From: Bradyrhizobium diazoefficiens
GTDB lineage: Bacteria > Pseudomonadota > Alphaproteobacteria > Rhizobiales > Xanthobacteraceae
Length of the DNA: 64,000 bases
Assembly (NCBI RefSeq): GCF_016599855.1
Contig: NZ_CP067041.1
Span: forward strand, 6,533,501 to 6,597,500
Reading direction: 5' to 3'
Below, piece after piece: positions 13,113-20,640 of this stretch. A program made the translations under genes and the position numbers. The notes beneath the pieces are model-generated. The model did no database searches, had not been told where the DNA came from, and was given only the letters and a program-made list of their open reading frames with translations. The stretch's first letter is position 1. Each line of letters starts with the position of its first letter.

Positions 13113-14087
13113 CTACTCAATGACGTCGTTCGCGGTTGCGATCAGGCTTGGGGGAAGCATGATGCCAATCGCTTTGGCTGTCTTCAGGTTGACCGCAAGC
13201 TCGAACTTGGTGGGATTCTGCACCGGGAGATCGGCGGGCTGTGCGCCCCTCAGGATGCGATCGATATAGGAGGCTGCGCGGCGCAGTTGCTCGGCGCTGT
13301 CGGTGCTGTAGGACATCAGCCCACCCTCGTCGACGAAGGCACGGCTCCAGAACACCGAAGGCAGGCGCGCTTCCGCAATCACGGTCAAGAGATGCGCGCG
13401 GTTAGCCATGGTGAAGAAGTCCGGCAGGACCAGGAAGCCGCCGTCCTTGCGCGAGGCCAGTGCGGCGATGGAAGCGGGGTCATGCACCGGCGCGGGCTCG
13501 AGCGTCACGTGCAGCGTGCGCGCGGCGTCCTCGATCGTGTGCAGCATCAAAGGCGCGAAGGGCGCGGTGGCGGGATTGTAGACGACGAAGACGCGCGACA
13601 CTTTTGGCGTGACCTGCGTCAGCATCTCCAGCCATTTGCCGGCGAGCGGGCCGTCGTAATCGGTGAAGCCGGTGATGTTGCCGCCGGGATGCGCGAGGTT
13701 TTTGACAAAACCCTGGCTGACGGGGTCGGTGACCACGGCGAACACGATCGGGATCTTCGTGGTCCGCTGGCGCAGCTCTTCCACCGAGGGCGTGCCGATC
13801 GCGAGCAGGATATCGGGCTTGAGCGCGATCAATTCGTCGGCGAGCGGGGCGATGCGGGCACGGTCGCCAGCCCCGCTGCGCCAGTCGACCAGCAAGTTGT
13901 CGTGCTCCTTCCAGCCATGGGCGGCGAGCGCTTCGGCCAGGTGGGTCTGTCCGATCACGTCATCGGCCGTGACCGAGAGCACGCCCAGTCGGCGCGTCGT
14001 GTTCGGCTGCTGCGCAAGCGCCGACGGCGACATCGCGGCGATCACCCCAAGAAGCGCCAGGCATTCGCGGCGATTCATAGGGCCCAT
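13113..14087 (-). CDS. ABC transporter substrate-binding protein (TrpX/ABC_sub_bind type), orphan
   Basis: 324 aa with a signal peptide (about 1-25, ending ALAQQ). The fold begins TRRLGVLSVTADD and contains KPDILLAIGTPSVEELRQRTTKIPIVFAVVTDPV and NITGFTDYDGPLAGKWLEML, as in periplasmic binding proteins of the YtrF/TrpX group. No permease or ATPase gene is adjacent. The start codon overlaps the hemH stop (TAATG at 14085-14089), so it is probably translated by coupling to ferrochelatase; ATG 14078 is an alternative start. Ligand unknown. Confidence 0.87.
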   Translation of the reverse strand: MGPMNRRECLALLGVIAAMSPSALAQQPNTTRRLGVLSVTADDVIGQTHLAEALAAHGWKEHDNLLVDWRSGAGDRARIAPLADELIALKPDILLAIGTPSVEELRQRTTKIPIVFAVVTDPVSQGFVKNLAHPGGNITGFTDYDGPLAGKWLEMLTQVTPKVSRVFVVYNPATAPFAPLMLHTIEDAARTLHVTLEPAPVHDPASIAALASRKDGGFLVLPDFFTMANRAHLLTVIAEARLPSVFWSRAFVDEGGLMSYSTDSAEQLRRAASYIDRILRGAQPADLPVQNPTKFELAVNLKTAKAIGIMLPPSLIATANDVIE

Positions 14088-15124
14088 TAGATCCAGCCCT
14101 GCAGCTCGCGCAGCACCAGGGTACGGATCACATTCATGCCGGGATTGCTATCATTGAGGCAAGGGATCGCGGAAAACTGCTCGCCGCCATTATGCCTGAA
14201 GATCTCGGCATTCTCCTGCGCGATCTCTTCCAGCGTCTCCAGGCAATCGGCGGAAAAGCCTGGCGTCGCCACTGCGATGCGGCGCACCCCTTCCCTGGCG
14301 AGCCGCTCCATCGTCTTGTCGGTGTAGGGCTGCAGCCACTCGTCATTGCCGAAGCGCGACTGGAAGGTCAGCAGCAATTTTGTCGAATCCATCCCGAGCC
14401 GACGGCGCAGCGCTTCGGTGGTGGCGACGCAATGACGCTGATAGGGATCGCCCTTGTCGACATAGGATTTCGGCATCCCGTGGAAGGAGGCGACGATCAA
14501 CTCGGGCTTGAAGGAAAGCGTCGCCAGATGCGCCTCGATCGAGACCGCGAGCGCCTCGATATAGGCTTCGTCCTTATAGTAGGGCGGCGTCACCCGCAGC
14601 GTCGGCTGTGCACGCAGGCGGGCGAGCACGCGAAACACTTCGTCGCAGACGGTCGCCGAGGTCGAGGCGGAATATTGCGGATAAAGGGGAACGGCGAGAA
14701 TGCGCTCGCAGTCCTTCGCGATCAGCGCATCGATGCCGGCCTTGATCGAGGGATTGCCATAGCGCATCGCCCAGTCCACCACGACGTGGCTGCGATCGGA
14801 CAGCGCGGCTGCGAGCTTGTCGGCTTGCGACCGCGTGATGGTCTTCAGCGGCGACTCGTTTTTCTCGTTGTTCCATATCTTCTGGTAATCGAGCGCCTTG
14901 GTGCGGGGACGGCGGCGCAGGATGATGCCGTTCAGCACGGCTTGCCAGATCAGGCCCTGGTCCTCGATGACGCGGGCGTCAGAGAGGAATTCCTTCAGAT
15001 AGACCCGCACGCCCGGGGCGTCGGCGGTGTCGGGCGTGCCGAGATTGACCAGCAGCACGCCGACGCGCGGCTGGGCCGACTGTGCTGCCGGTTTCGCGGT
15101 GTCGATCGGGGCTAAGCTCGTCAT
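14087..15124 (-). CDS. hemH: Ferrochelatase
   Basis: Inserts ferrous iron into protoporphyrin IX, the last step of haem synthesis. 345 aa. Core motifs: VLLVNLGTPD at the N-terminus, a central VDWAMRYGNPSI, the active-site histidine in ASFHGMPKSYVDKGDPY, QSRFGNDEWLQPYTD, and the conserved acidic region DCLETLEEIAQENAEIF. ATG 15124 is chosen; the reading frame extends to a TTG at 15160 that would add 12 residues without family similarity. Stop overlaps the start of the downstream binding-protein gene. Confidence 0.96.
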   Translation of the reverse strand: MTSLAPIDTAKPAAQSAQPRVGVLLVNLGTPDTADAPGVRVYLKEFLSDARVIEDQGLIWQAVLNGIILRRRPRTKALDYQKIWNNEKNESPLKTITRSQADKLAAALSDRSHVVVDWAMRYGNPSIKAGIDALIAKDCERILAVPLYPQYSASTSATVCDEVFRVLARLRAQPTLRVTPPYYKDEAYIEALAVSIEAHLATLSFKPELIVASFHGMPKSYVDKGDPYQRHCVATTEALRRRLGMDSTKLLLTFQSRFGNDEWLQPYTDKTMERLAREGVRRIAVATPGFSADCLETLEEIAQENAEIFRHNGGEQFSAIPCLNDSNPGMNVIRTLVLRELQGWI

Positions 15125-15206
15125 GGCCCGTTGCGTCGCGCGTTGCTCCGAACTTGTCAAGCTGAGCCCGGTTTCGCTAGGGTCGCCCCCAAGCGGGGGA
15201 GAAACG

Positions 15207-15605
15207 ATGACGCTTGCGGAATGGTGCGTTCTCGGAGCGCTGCTGCTCTATCTCTTGACGATCGCCTCGATCAAATGGATCCGGTTTCGCGATTTCGACA
15301 ATTCCCGGCCGCGCGATCCCGCCTTCTATCAGGATGCCATCGCGCAGCGCGCGCTCGGCGCGCACCAAAACGGCATCGAGATCTTTCCGTTCTTTGCGTT
15401 TGCCGTGCTGCTCGCCGAATTCCGGGATTCGCCGCAGCGCCTGATCGACGAGCTCGCGGTGCTGTTCCTGATCGTGCGGATCGCCTACGTGCTGACCTAT
15501 CTCGGCAACCGCCCGACGCTGCGCTCGATCCTCTGGAGCATCGGCTTTGCGATCAATCTGGCGATTTTCTTCATGCCGGTGTTGAAGCGGCTGCTGCCGG
15601 TGTGA
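15207..15605 (+). CDS. MAPEG-family membrane protein
   Basis: 132 aa. Four hydrophobic helices (about 5-22, 60-75, 80-98, 108-126) with the family pattern RAxxAHQNGIEIFPFFAFAVLLAE in the first loop/second helix (AQRALGAHQN). The MAPEG superfamily covers glutathione-dependent membrane enzymes; bacterial members of this subgroup are mostly uncharacterised. ATG 15207 follows a GGGGGAGAAACG ribosome site. Divergent from hemH. Confidence 0.85.
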   Translation: MTLAEWCVLGALLLYLLTIASIKWIRFRDFDNSRPRDPAFYQDAIAQRALGAHQNGIEIFPFFAFAVLLAEFRDSPQRLIDELAVLFLIVRIAYVLTYLGNRPTLRSILWSIGFAINLAIFFMPVLKRLLPV

Positions 15606-15611
15606 GCGATC

Positions 15612-15750
15612 GTGTCCCGGACGCGGTGCAGCGCTCTTGCGCTGCTCCGCAGAGCCGGGACCCAGAAAGCCAAGCCCTGCCGCGCGGAGAGATGGGCCCC
15701 GGCTCTGCAGCGCATCGTCCAAGGGACGCTGCGCTGCGTCCGGGGCACGA
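15612..15750. repeat. Palindromic intergenic repeat, family A
   Basis: Ends are inverted copies (GTGTCCCGGACGCGGTGCAGCGC and GCGCTGCGTCCGGGGCAC), with inner inverted blocks AGAGCCGGGACCCA and TGGGCCCCGGCTCT. It lies between convergent genes. Related copies: 49048-49160, 50434-50547, 62945-63072. Confidence 0.8.
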
Positions 15751-15759
15751 GAGTTCAAC

Positions 15760-16869
15760 TCAAAAGCACGTCGTCCGCTCGGCCGCGATGTAGCCGAACA
15801 GCAGGCCGGCCCCGAACAGCAGCACGAGAGCCGCGGCGCCGAATTCGATCCCGCGCATGAACAAGGCTCCGCCACCCTCACCGGCCCCGCTCAGGCGGCC
15901 GGCAATGTCCTTGGCGGAAACGGCGACTACGGCGATGGCCGCGACCGTGATCGCGGTGCCCAATCCCATCAGGAAGGTTGCGGCAATGCCGGCCCAGAAC
16001 AGGCCCTGGGCGAGAGCGAACACCAGCACCAGGATCGCGCCCGAGCAGGGGCGGATACCGACGGTCAGGATCGCAGCAAAACCGCGCCGCCAGCCGCCTG
16101 GGCCGGCGAGTTCGCTCGGGGTGGGGCCGTGGGAATGGCCGCAATGCTGGTCGTGGACGTGATCGTGCCCGTGGTGGTGACGGGCGTGCGCCTCGTCATG
16201 GTGATGATGATGATCATGTGCATGATGATGGTGATGATCGTGATCATGATGATCATGCGGTACGCCCGCGATCGCCGGCACCGGCTGCGCCGCCTGGAGC
16301 GCGCGAATGAAGGTGCCGCCCTTGACCCAGACCAGCCGCAGACCGAACAGCGCGATCAACCCATAGCTCGCGATCTCGATGGCGCCTTCCGCCCTGCACA
16401 TGGTCCTGGCGGTCGCATTCAGGATCCAAGCCGAGATGCCGACGATCAGGATCGCCATCAGCGACTGCATCAGCGCCGAGGCAAACGACAACGCGATGCC
16501 GCGCCGCGCGGTCTCGCGGTTGGCGACGAGATAGGAGGCGATCACCGCCTTGCCATGGCCGGGGCCGGCGGCGTGGAAAATCCCGTAAGCAAACGAGATG
16601 AACAGCAATGTCCACACCGCCGAGCCGTCGGACTTGGCGGCGCGGATCGTCGAAGACATCTGGCGATAGAATTCCGACTGCTTGGCCAGCAGCCAGCCAA
16701 TGAGGCCGCCGACCTCGGGCTCGGCCGCCTGTGCGGTGCGCGGCGCGCCGAACGGATTTTGCGCGAAGACATCATGGACCGCCGCATCGGCTACGCCGAC
16801 GACGAGGAGAACGGCGGCGCAGACGATGAACCCGCGTCCGAGAGGCGAGAGAGGCTGCTTCAAGGGCAA
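15760..16869 (-). CDS. NicO-type nickel/cobalt transporter with His-rich loop
   Basis: 369 aa inner-membrane protein. The transport signatures are YGIFHAAGPGHGKAVIASY (about 95-113) in one helix and GIRPCSGAILVLVFALAQG (about 268) in another. Between them is a cytoplasmic or periplasmic loop (about 203-245) made almost entirely of His, Asp and Ala, likely a metal trap. This architecture matches the NicO/RcnA superfamily. Whether it imports or exports, and which metal, cannot be read from sequence. Its first codons overlap the end of the DUF1007 gene by 10 bases, a pairing seen repeatedly in proteobacteria. Confidence 0.88.
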   Translation of the reverse strand: MPLKQPLSPLGRGFIVCAAVLLVVGVADAAVHDVFAQNPFGAPRTAQAAEPEVGGLIGWLLAKQSEFYRQMSSTIRAAKSDGSAVWTLLFISFAYGIFHAAGPGHGKAVIASYLVANRETARRGIALSFASALMQSLMAILIVGISAWILNATARTMCRAEGAIEIASYGLIALFGLRLVWVKGGTFIRALQAAQPVPAIAGVPHDHHDHDHHHHHAHDHHHHHDEAHARHHHGHDHVHDQHCGHSHGPTPSELAGPGGWRRGFAAILTVGIRPCSGAILVLVFALAQGLFWAGIAATFLMGLGTAITVAAIAVVAVSAKDIAGRLSGAGEGGGALFMRGIEFGAAALVLLFGAGLLFGYIAAERTTCF

Positions 16870-17489
16870 TCCACCGTGATCTTGTTGGCGAACATCATGC
16901 CGAAATTGGCGTTCGGGCCGTCCAGGAAGGTTTGCTCGTTGAGCTTCTGCGCGGTCGCCGTGCCGTCGCTGGGGCGCTCAAGCTTCATCTGGCAGCCGGC
17001 GGGCGCGCCGACCAGCTTGACCGGATTGTCCTTGGCCATCTGGAAGTCGATAAAGTAGGAGCGGTCGAACACTTCGAGCACCAGCTGCCTGGGCTTGACC
17101 GGGGTCTTCAGCGGCAGCGTGAAGTGCAGGGTCAGCACCGCGTCCTTGTAGTCGAGGAAGTAGTCGACCGGCTCGTTGAAGCGCTCCTTCTTGCCGTCGG
17201 CTCGCGCAAAGGTGAAGTAGGCATATTCCTTCAGCGACTCGACGTTGGTCTGCGCCAGCGGCCCCAGCTCCTCGCGCGTATAGGCCCCCTTCTTCTTGGC
17301 CTCGAGCCCCTGCACCGCATAGGCCGAGAACATGTCATCGAAGGTCCAGGCGTGGCGCACGCCGGTGATCGAGCCGTCGGCGGCATAGAGCAGCTCGCTG
17401 GTCGCGGTGATCCAGACATGCGGATGCGCGCTCGCCGCGCCTGATACGAGCATCATTGCGGCGAGCAGCATTCCGAATAGCGCGCGCAT
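16860..17489 (-). CDS. DUF1007 family periplasmic protein
   Basis: 209 aa. Signal peptide (about 1-21, ending ASA) directly followed by HPHVWITATSEL, so the mature protein would begin with a His-x-His that can bind metal. The rest matches the DUF1007 pattern (HAWTFDDMFSAYAV, EYAYFTFARADGKK, HFTLPLKTPVKP). Usually found beside NicO-type transporters, as here, and thought to be a periplasmic metal-handling accessory. The upstream M3 peptidase gene ends five bases before its start. Confidence 0.88.
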   Translation of the reverse strand: MRALFGMLLAAMMLVSGAASAHPHVWITATSELLYAADGSITGVRHAWTFDDMFSAYAVQGLEAKKKGAYTREELGPLAQTNVESLKEYAYFTFARADGKKERFNEPVDYFLDYKDAVLTLHFTLPLKTPVKPRQLVLEVFDRSYFIDFQMAKDNPVKLVGAPAGCQMKLERPSDGTATAQKLNEQTFLDGPNANFGMMFANKITVDCP

Positions 17490-17494
17490 GCCGA

Positions 17495-19576
17495 TCAGGC
17501 CGCCTTGACGTCGTCGAGCAGGCCGCGGCGGCGGAGCAGCGCATCGGGCTCGGGCGGGCGGCCGCGGAAGGCCTCGTAGGCGGCTTCCGGATCGACCGAT
17601 CCGCCGCTCGAATAGATGTCGTCGTGCAGGCGCTTGGCGACGTCAGGGTCGAAGATGTTGCCGGCTTCCTCGAAGGCCCCGAACGCGTCGGCGTCCATCA
17701 CCTCCGACCACATGTAGCTGTAATAGCCGGCCGCGTAGTGATCGCCGGAGAAGATGTGGCCGAACTGGGTGGGCCGGTGCCGCATCGCAATTTCCTCGGG
17801 CATGCCGATCTTCTCCAGCTCGCGTCGCTCGAAGGCGCGGACATCCTGCGCGGCAGCTGCCGGCTGGGTGTGGAATTCGAGATCGAGCAGCGCCGAGGAG
17901 ACGAACTCGACGGTGGCAAAGCCCTGGTTGAACTTTCGCGCGGCCAGGAAGCGTTGCAGCAGATCGTCCGGCAGCGGCTCGCCGGTCTCGTAGTGGCGCG
18001 CGAACTGCTGGAGCACCTCGGGCCGCTCCTGCCAGTGCTCGTAGAGCTGCGAGGGCAGCTCGACGAAGTCGGTGAACACGGAAGTGCCCGACAGCGACGG
18101 ATAGGTCACGTTGGACAACATGCCGTGCAGGCCGTGGCCGAACTCGTGGAACAGGGTGCGGGCATCGTCGGGCGACAGCAGCGAGGGCTCGGCTCCGGTG
18201 CCCTTGGCGAAGTTGCAGACATTGACGACGAGCGGCGCGGTCTCGCCGTCGAGCTTCTGCTGGTCGCGCAGCGAGGTCATCCAGGCGCCGGAGCGCTTGG
18301 AGGGCCGGGCGTAGTAGTCGCCGTAGAACAGCGCCTTGTGCTTGCCGTCAGGGCCCTTCACCTCCCAGACGCGGACGTCCGGATGCCAGACGGGAACATC
18401 CTTGCGTTCCTCAAACGTGATGCCGAACAGGCGCGTGGCGCAGTCGAAGGCGGCGGTGATCATGTGGTCGAGCGTCAGATACGGCTTGATCGCGGCATCG
18501 TCGAAATTGGCGCGCTGGAGGCGGAGCTTCTCCGCGTAGTAGCGCCAGTCCCAAGGCGCGAGCTTGAAGTTGCTGCCCTCCTCGGTGATCAGCGCCTGCA
18601 TCTCGTCGCGGTCGGCGAGCGCCCTGGCGCGCGCCGGTTTCCAGACGCGCTCAAGCAGGCTGCGCACCGCATCGGGCGTTTTAGCCATGGAATCTTCGAG
18701 CCGGTAGGCGGCGAAGGTCGGATAACCCAGCAGTTTCGCGCTCTCCTCGCGCAGCTTCAGGATCTCGCCGATGGTCGTGTTGTTGTCGTTGGCATTGCCG
18801 TTGTCGCCGCGCGCCGTGAAGGCCTTGTAGACCTTCTCCCGCAGGTCACGTCGGGCCGAGCTCTTCAGGAACGGCTCGGTCGAGGAACGCGACAGCGTCA
18901 CGATGGCCTTGCCGGCCATGCCGCGCTCTTCTGCCGCAGCCTTGGCGGCCGTGACAAAGCTTTCCGGCAGGCCCTGGCGGTCGGCCTCCCCTAGCTCCAT
19001 GAACCAGTCCTGCTCGTCGCCGAGCAGATGATGACTGAAGCCGGTACCAAGCTGGGCCAGCTTCTCGTTGATCTCGGCCATGCGCGTCTTGGCTTCGTCG
19101 GACAGGCCGGCGCCGGCACGGTGAAAGCGGGTGTAGGTGCGCTCCAGCAGGCGGAGCTGCTCCGGATCGAGGGCGAGACTGGCGCGGTTCTCGTGCAGCT
19201 GGGCGATGCGGCCAAACAGCACGGCGTTCATCATGATCGGATTCCAGTGCCGCGCCATCCGCAAGGAGACCTCCTTGTCGATCTCCAGGATAGCCGGGTT
19301 GGAATGCGCCGAGACCAGGTCGTAGAAGACCGCAGCGACCTTGTTCAAAAGCTTGCCCGAGCGCTCCAGCGCCGTGACGGTGTTGGCGAAATCGGGTGCA
19401 GCCGGGTCGTTGGTGATCGCGGCAATCTCGGCGGAGTGGTCGGCGAAGGCCTGCTCGAAGGCGGGCAGGAAGTGCTCCGGCTTGATCTCGTCGAAGGGCG
19501 GGGTCGCAAATGGCGTCAGCCAGGCCTTCAGCAGCGGGTTGGACTCGGAGTCCGTAGTTGGGCGGGGTTCTGACAT
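17495..19576 (-). CDS. M3-family zinc metallopeptidase (Dcp/oligopeptidase A type)
   Basis: 693 aa cytoplasmic oligopeptidase. Zinc motif HEFGH in TLFHEFGHGLHGML at about residue 475, with the downstream glutamate in DFVELPSQLYEHW. The N-terminus (NPLLKAWLTPFATPPFDEIKPEHFLPAFEQA) and C-terminal GDHYAAGYYSYMWSEVMDADAF region are typical of peptidyl-dipeptidase Dcp / oligopeptidase A. ATG 19576 is preferred; the frame extends to 19645 without similarity. Role: turnover of short peptides. The DUF1007 and NicO genes follow closely, so they may share a transcript although their functions look unrelated. Confidence 0.93.
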   Translation of the reverse strand: MSEPRPTTDSESNPLLKAWLTPFATPPFDEIKPEHFLPAFEQAFADHSAEIAAITNDPAAPDFANTVTALERSGKLLNKVAAVFYDLVSAHSNPAILEIDKEVSLRMARHWNPIMMNAVLFGRIAQLHENRASLALDPEQLRLLERTYTRFHRAGAGLSDEAKTRMAEINEKLAQLGTGFSHHLLGDEQDWFMELGEADRQGLPESFVTAAKAAAEERGMAGKAIVTLSRSSTEPFLKSSARRDLREKVYKAFTARGDNGNANDNNTTIGEILKLREESAKLLGYPTFAAYRLEDSMAKTPDAVRSLLERVWKPARARALADRDEMQALITEEGSNFKLAPWDWRYYAEKLRLQRANFDDAAIKPYLTLDHMITAAFDCATRLFGITFEERKDVPVWHPDVRVWEVKGPDGKHKALFYGDYYARPSKRSGAWMTSLRDQQKLDGETAPLVVNVCNFAKGTGAEPSLLSPDDARTLFHEFGHGLHGMLSNVTYPSLSGTSVFTDFVELPSQLYEHWQERPEVLQQFARHYETGEPLPDDLLQRFLAARKFNQGFATVEFVSSALLDLEFHTQPAAAAQDVRAFERRELEKIGMPEEIAMRHRPTQFGHIFSGDHYAAGYYSYMWSEVMDADAFGAFEEAGNIFDPDVAKRLHDDIYSSGGSVDPEAAYEAFRGRPPEPDALLRRRGLLDDVKAA

Positions 19577-19711
19577 CGCAAGTCCCGATTTTTGAGGCAA
19601 TTTGTTGGGCCAGCTATAGCACGCGATGGGGCTTTTTTGGGCCATTTGGCCTTGCTCCCGCCCGCCTTTTCGGGGAGATTGCGGCCCTCGAAGCCACGGA
19701 CCCCTGAGCTC

Positions 19712-19966
19712 ATGAACGCGCCTTCCTCATCTTCACGTCAGATCGTCTGGCCGAACGTCATCACCGTCATCAGCGCCGCCATCCTGATCGGCGCCGAGGT
19801 GTTCGGCGCCGCGTTTGCCGGCGGCTGGGCGCTCGCAATTCTAATCGGGCTCGGCGACCAGGGCGCGCACATCCTTCAGGCCGTACTGTTCGCACTCGGC
19901 GTGCTGGTGATGACCGCTTTCATCCGCGCCGCTCAGCGCGTCGAGCCGTTCTTCAAGCGCGGCTGA
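19712..19966 (+). CDS. Small inner-membrane protein, unknown
   Basis: 84 aa. Two predicted membrane helices: about 14-40 (VITVISAAILIGAEVFGAAFAGG, WALAIL) and about 50-72 (HILQAVLFALGVLVMTAFIRAA), with a charged tail RVEPFFKRG. No catalytic motif. ATG 19712 marks the first plausible start after the divergent M3 peptidase. A strong hairpin follows the stop codon. Function unknown. Confidence 0.75.
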   Translation: MNAPSSSSRQIVWPNVITVISAAILIGAEVFGAAFAGGWALAILIGLGDQGAHILQAVLFALGVLVMTAFIRAAQRVEPFFKRG

Positions 19967-19970
19967 CGCT

Positions 19971-19995
19971 TCTCGCGCGTGAGTCACGCGCGAGA
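19971..19995 (+). terminator. Perfect 12-bp hairpin after small membrane protein
   Basis: TCTCGCGCGTGA and TCACGCGCGAGA are exact inverted repeats around a single G, four bases after the stop codon. A T-run is missing, so it may be a Rho-aided or mRNA-stabilising hairpin. Confidence 0.6.
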
Positions 19996-20090
19996 CACAG
20001 AAAACTTAACGCGCATTCATTTTCCGCGTCGCTCGCGCAACACTGCGCAAGCAGATGTTAGGCAATTCTGTCCGCAGCCTAAAAAAATTC

Positions 20091-20118
20091 TTGCGATCGA
20101 GATTCAAAACGCTTATGT
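20091..20118 (+). promoter_or_regulatory. Possible promoter of the ornithine decarboxylase leader
   Basis: TTGCGA (20091-20096) and TTATGT (20113-20118) with 16-base spacing would start transcription near 20125, just ahead of the structured leader. Match to the housekeeping consensus is only moderate, so this is a tentative reading. Confidence 0.3.
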
Positions 20119-20159
20119 GCGTTCTTGCCCAATTTCGCACGTGCCTGTGGTCGTGTGTC

Positions 20160-20640
20160 AGTCGGTAGGTATCCGGACAAGAGGCCGGACAGCCGCCAAG
20201 GGGTGAAGAAGCCGAGGGGCTCTTCGGAAGTGCGGAAGTCAAATGACCGAAAGGTCGGACGACGAAGCAAACCCGGAGCGTCCAGCATCTCTCTCAAGAG
20301 ATGCCTTTGTCGAAGGTGACTTCACTTTTTGCAACCGTGACTGGCAGCCGGAGGCGAACCGGCGCACCCCGCTCTCAACGGGGGACGCGACTTAAAGCAA
20401 CGACGGATCGGGCTTTTTTGGTCTCTACCGGCAGTCCAACGCCGGCGCGGGCTACTGAAAAGGCTTGTCCTTCATTGCCAGGTGAGCGGGCGGGATCATT
20501 CCCAACCAATCCACGGCAGCACAGTCTGGTTTGAGTCTCGTGGCTTTGTCGCGCCTCCATCGCGCGATCCGGCCGGAGAGCTCTTATCCGACGCAATTTT
20601 TTGAACGGATCCCCGTCGCTGGGCCGTTTGGGAGAGTGCT
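20160..20640 (+). ncRNA. Structured leader of ornithine decarboxylase, speF-type RNA element
   Basis: About 480 bases of leader precede the ornithine decarboxylase start. Family knowledge: alphaproteobacterial ornithine decarboxylase genes carry the conserved speF RNA motif here, which this should be; boundaries are approximate. Visible structure: GCATCTCT/AGAGATGC (20285-20304, 8-bp stem, 4-base loop), GAAG/CTTC just after it, CCGG/CCGG around AGGCGAA, CCCCG/CGGGG (20367-20383), and a GATCGGGC followed by six T residues (about 20406-20417) that looks like an attenuation point. A 50-codon ORF (20243-20395) runs through the first stems. Polyamine-responsive control of decarboxylase expression is the likely function. 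Confidence 0.7.
20243..20395 (+). CDS. Candidate upstream ORF in the decarboxylase leader (50 aa)
   Basis: ATG 20243 is preceded by GGAAG eight bases upstream and opens 50 codons ending TAA at 20393-20395. The product starts MTERSDDEANPERPASLSRD and its C-terminal half contains FTFCNRDWQPEANRRTPLS and then TGDAT: aromatic, Arg- and Pro-rich residues of the kind seen in regulatory arrest peptides. The stop lies just before the poly-T site at 20412-20417. The ORF is shorter than usual gene-finding limits and overlaps the RNA stems. I infer a regulatory leader peptide; it could also be a chance ORF within conserved RNA. Confidence 0.42.
   Translation: MTERSDDEANPERPASLSRDAFVEGDFTFCNRDWQPEANRRTPLSTGDAT

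Noticed and set aside
16160..16262. Simple-sequence microsatellite (ATG/GTG-rich run) at the NicO gene
   Set aside because: It encodes the His/Asp-rich metal loop of the transporter; the repeat is explained by the protein.
17456..18994. 512-codon plus-strand ORF opposite the M3 peptidase
   Set aside because: Shadow frame of the peptidase gene, which has HEFGH and full-length family similarity.
20301..20534. 77-codon ORF in the decarboxylase leader, another frame
   Set aside because: Starts inside a hairpin, no ribosome site, Arg/Thr/Ser composition; the 50-codon frame at 20243 is the better candidate.
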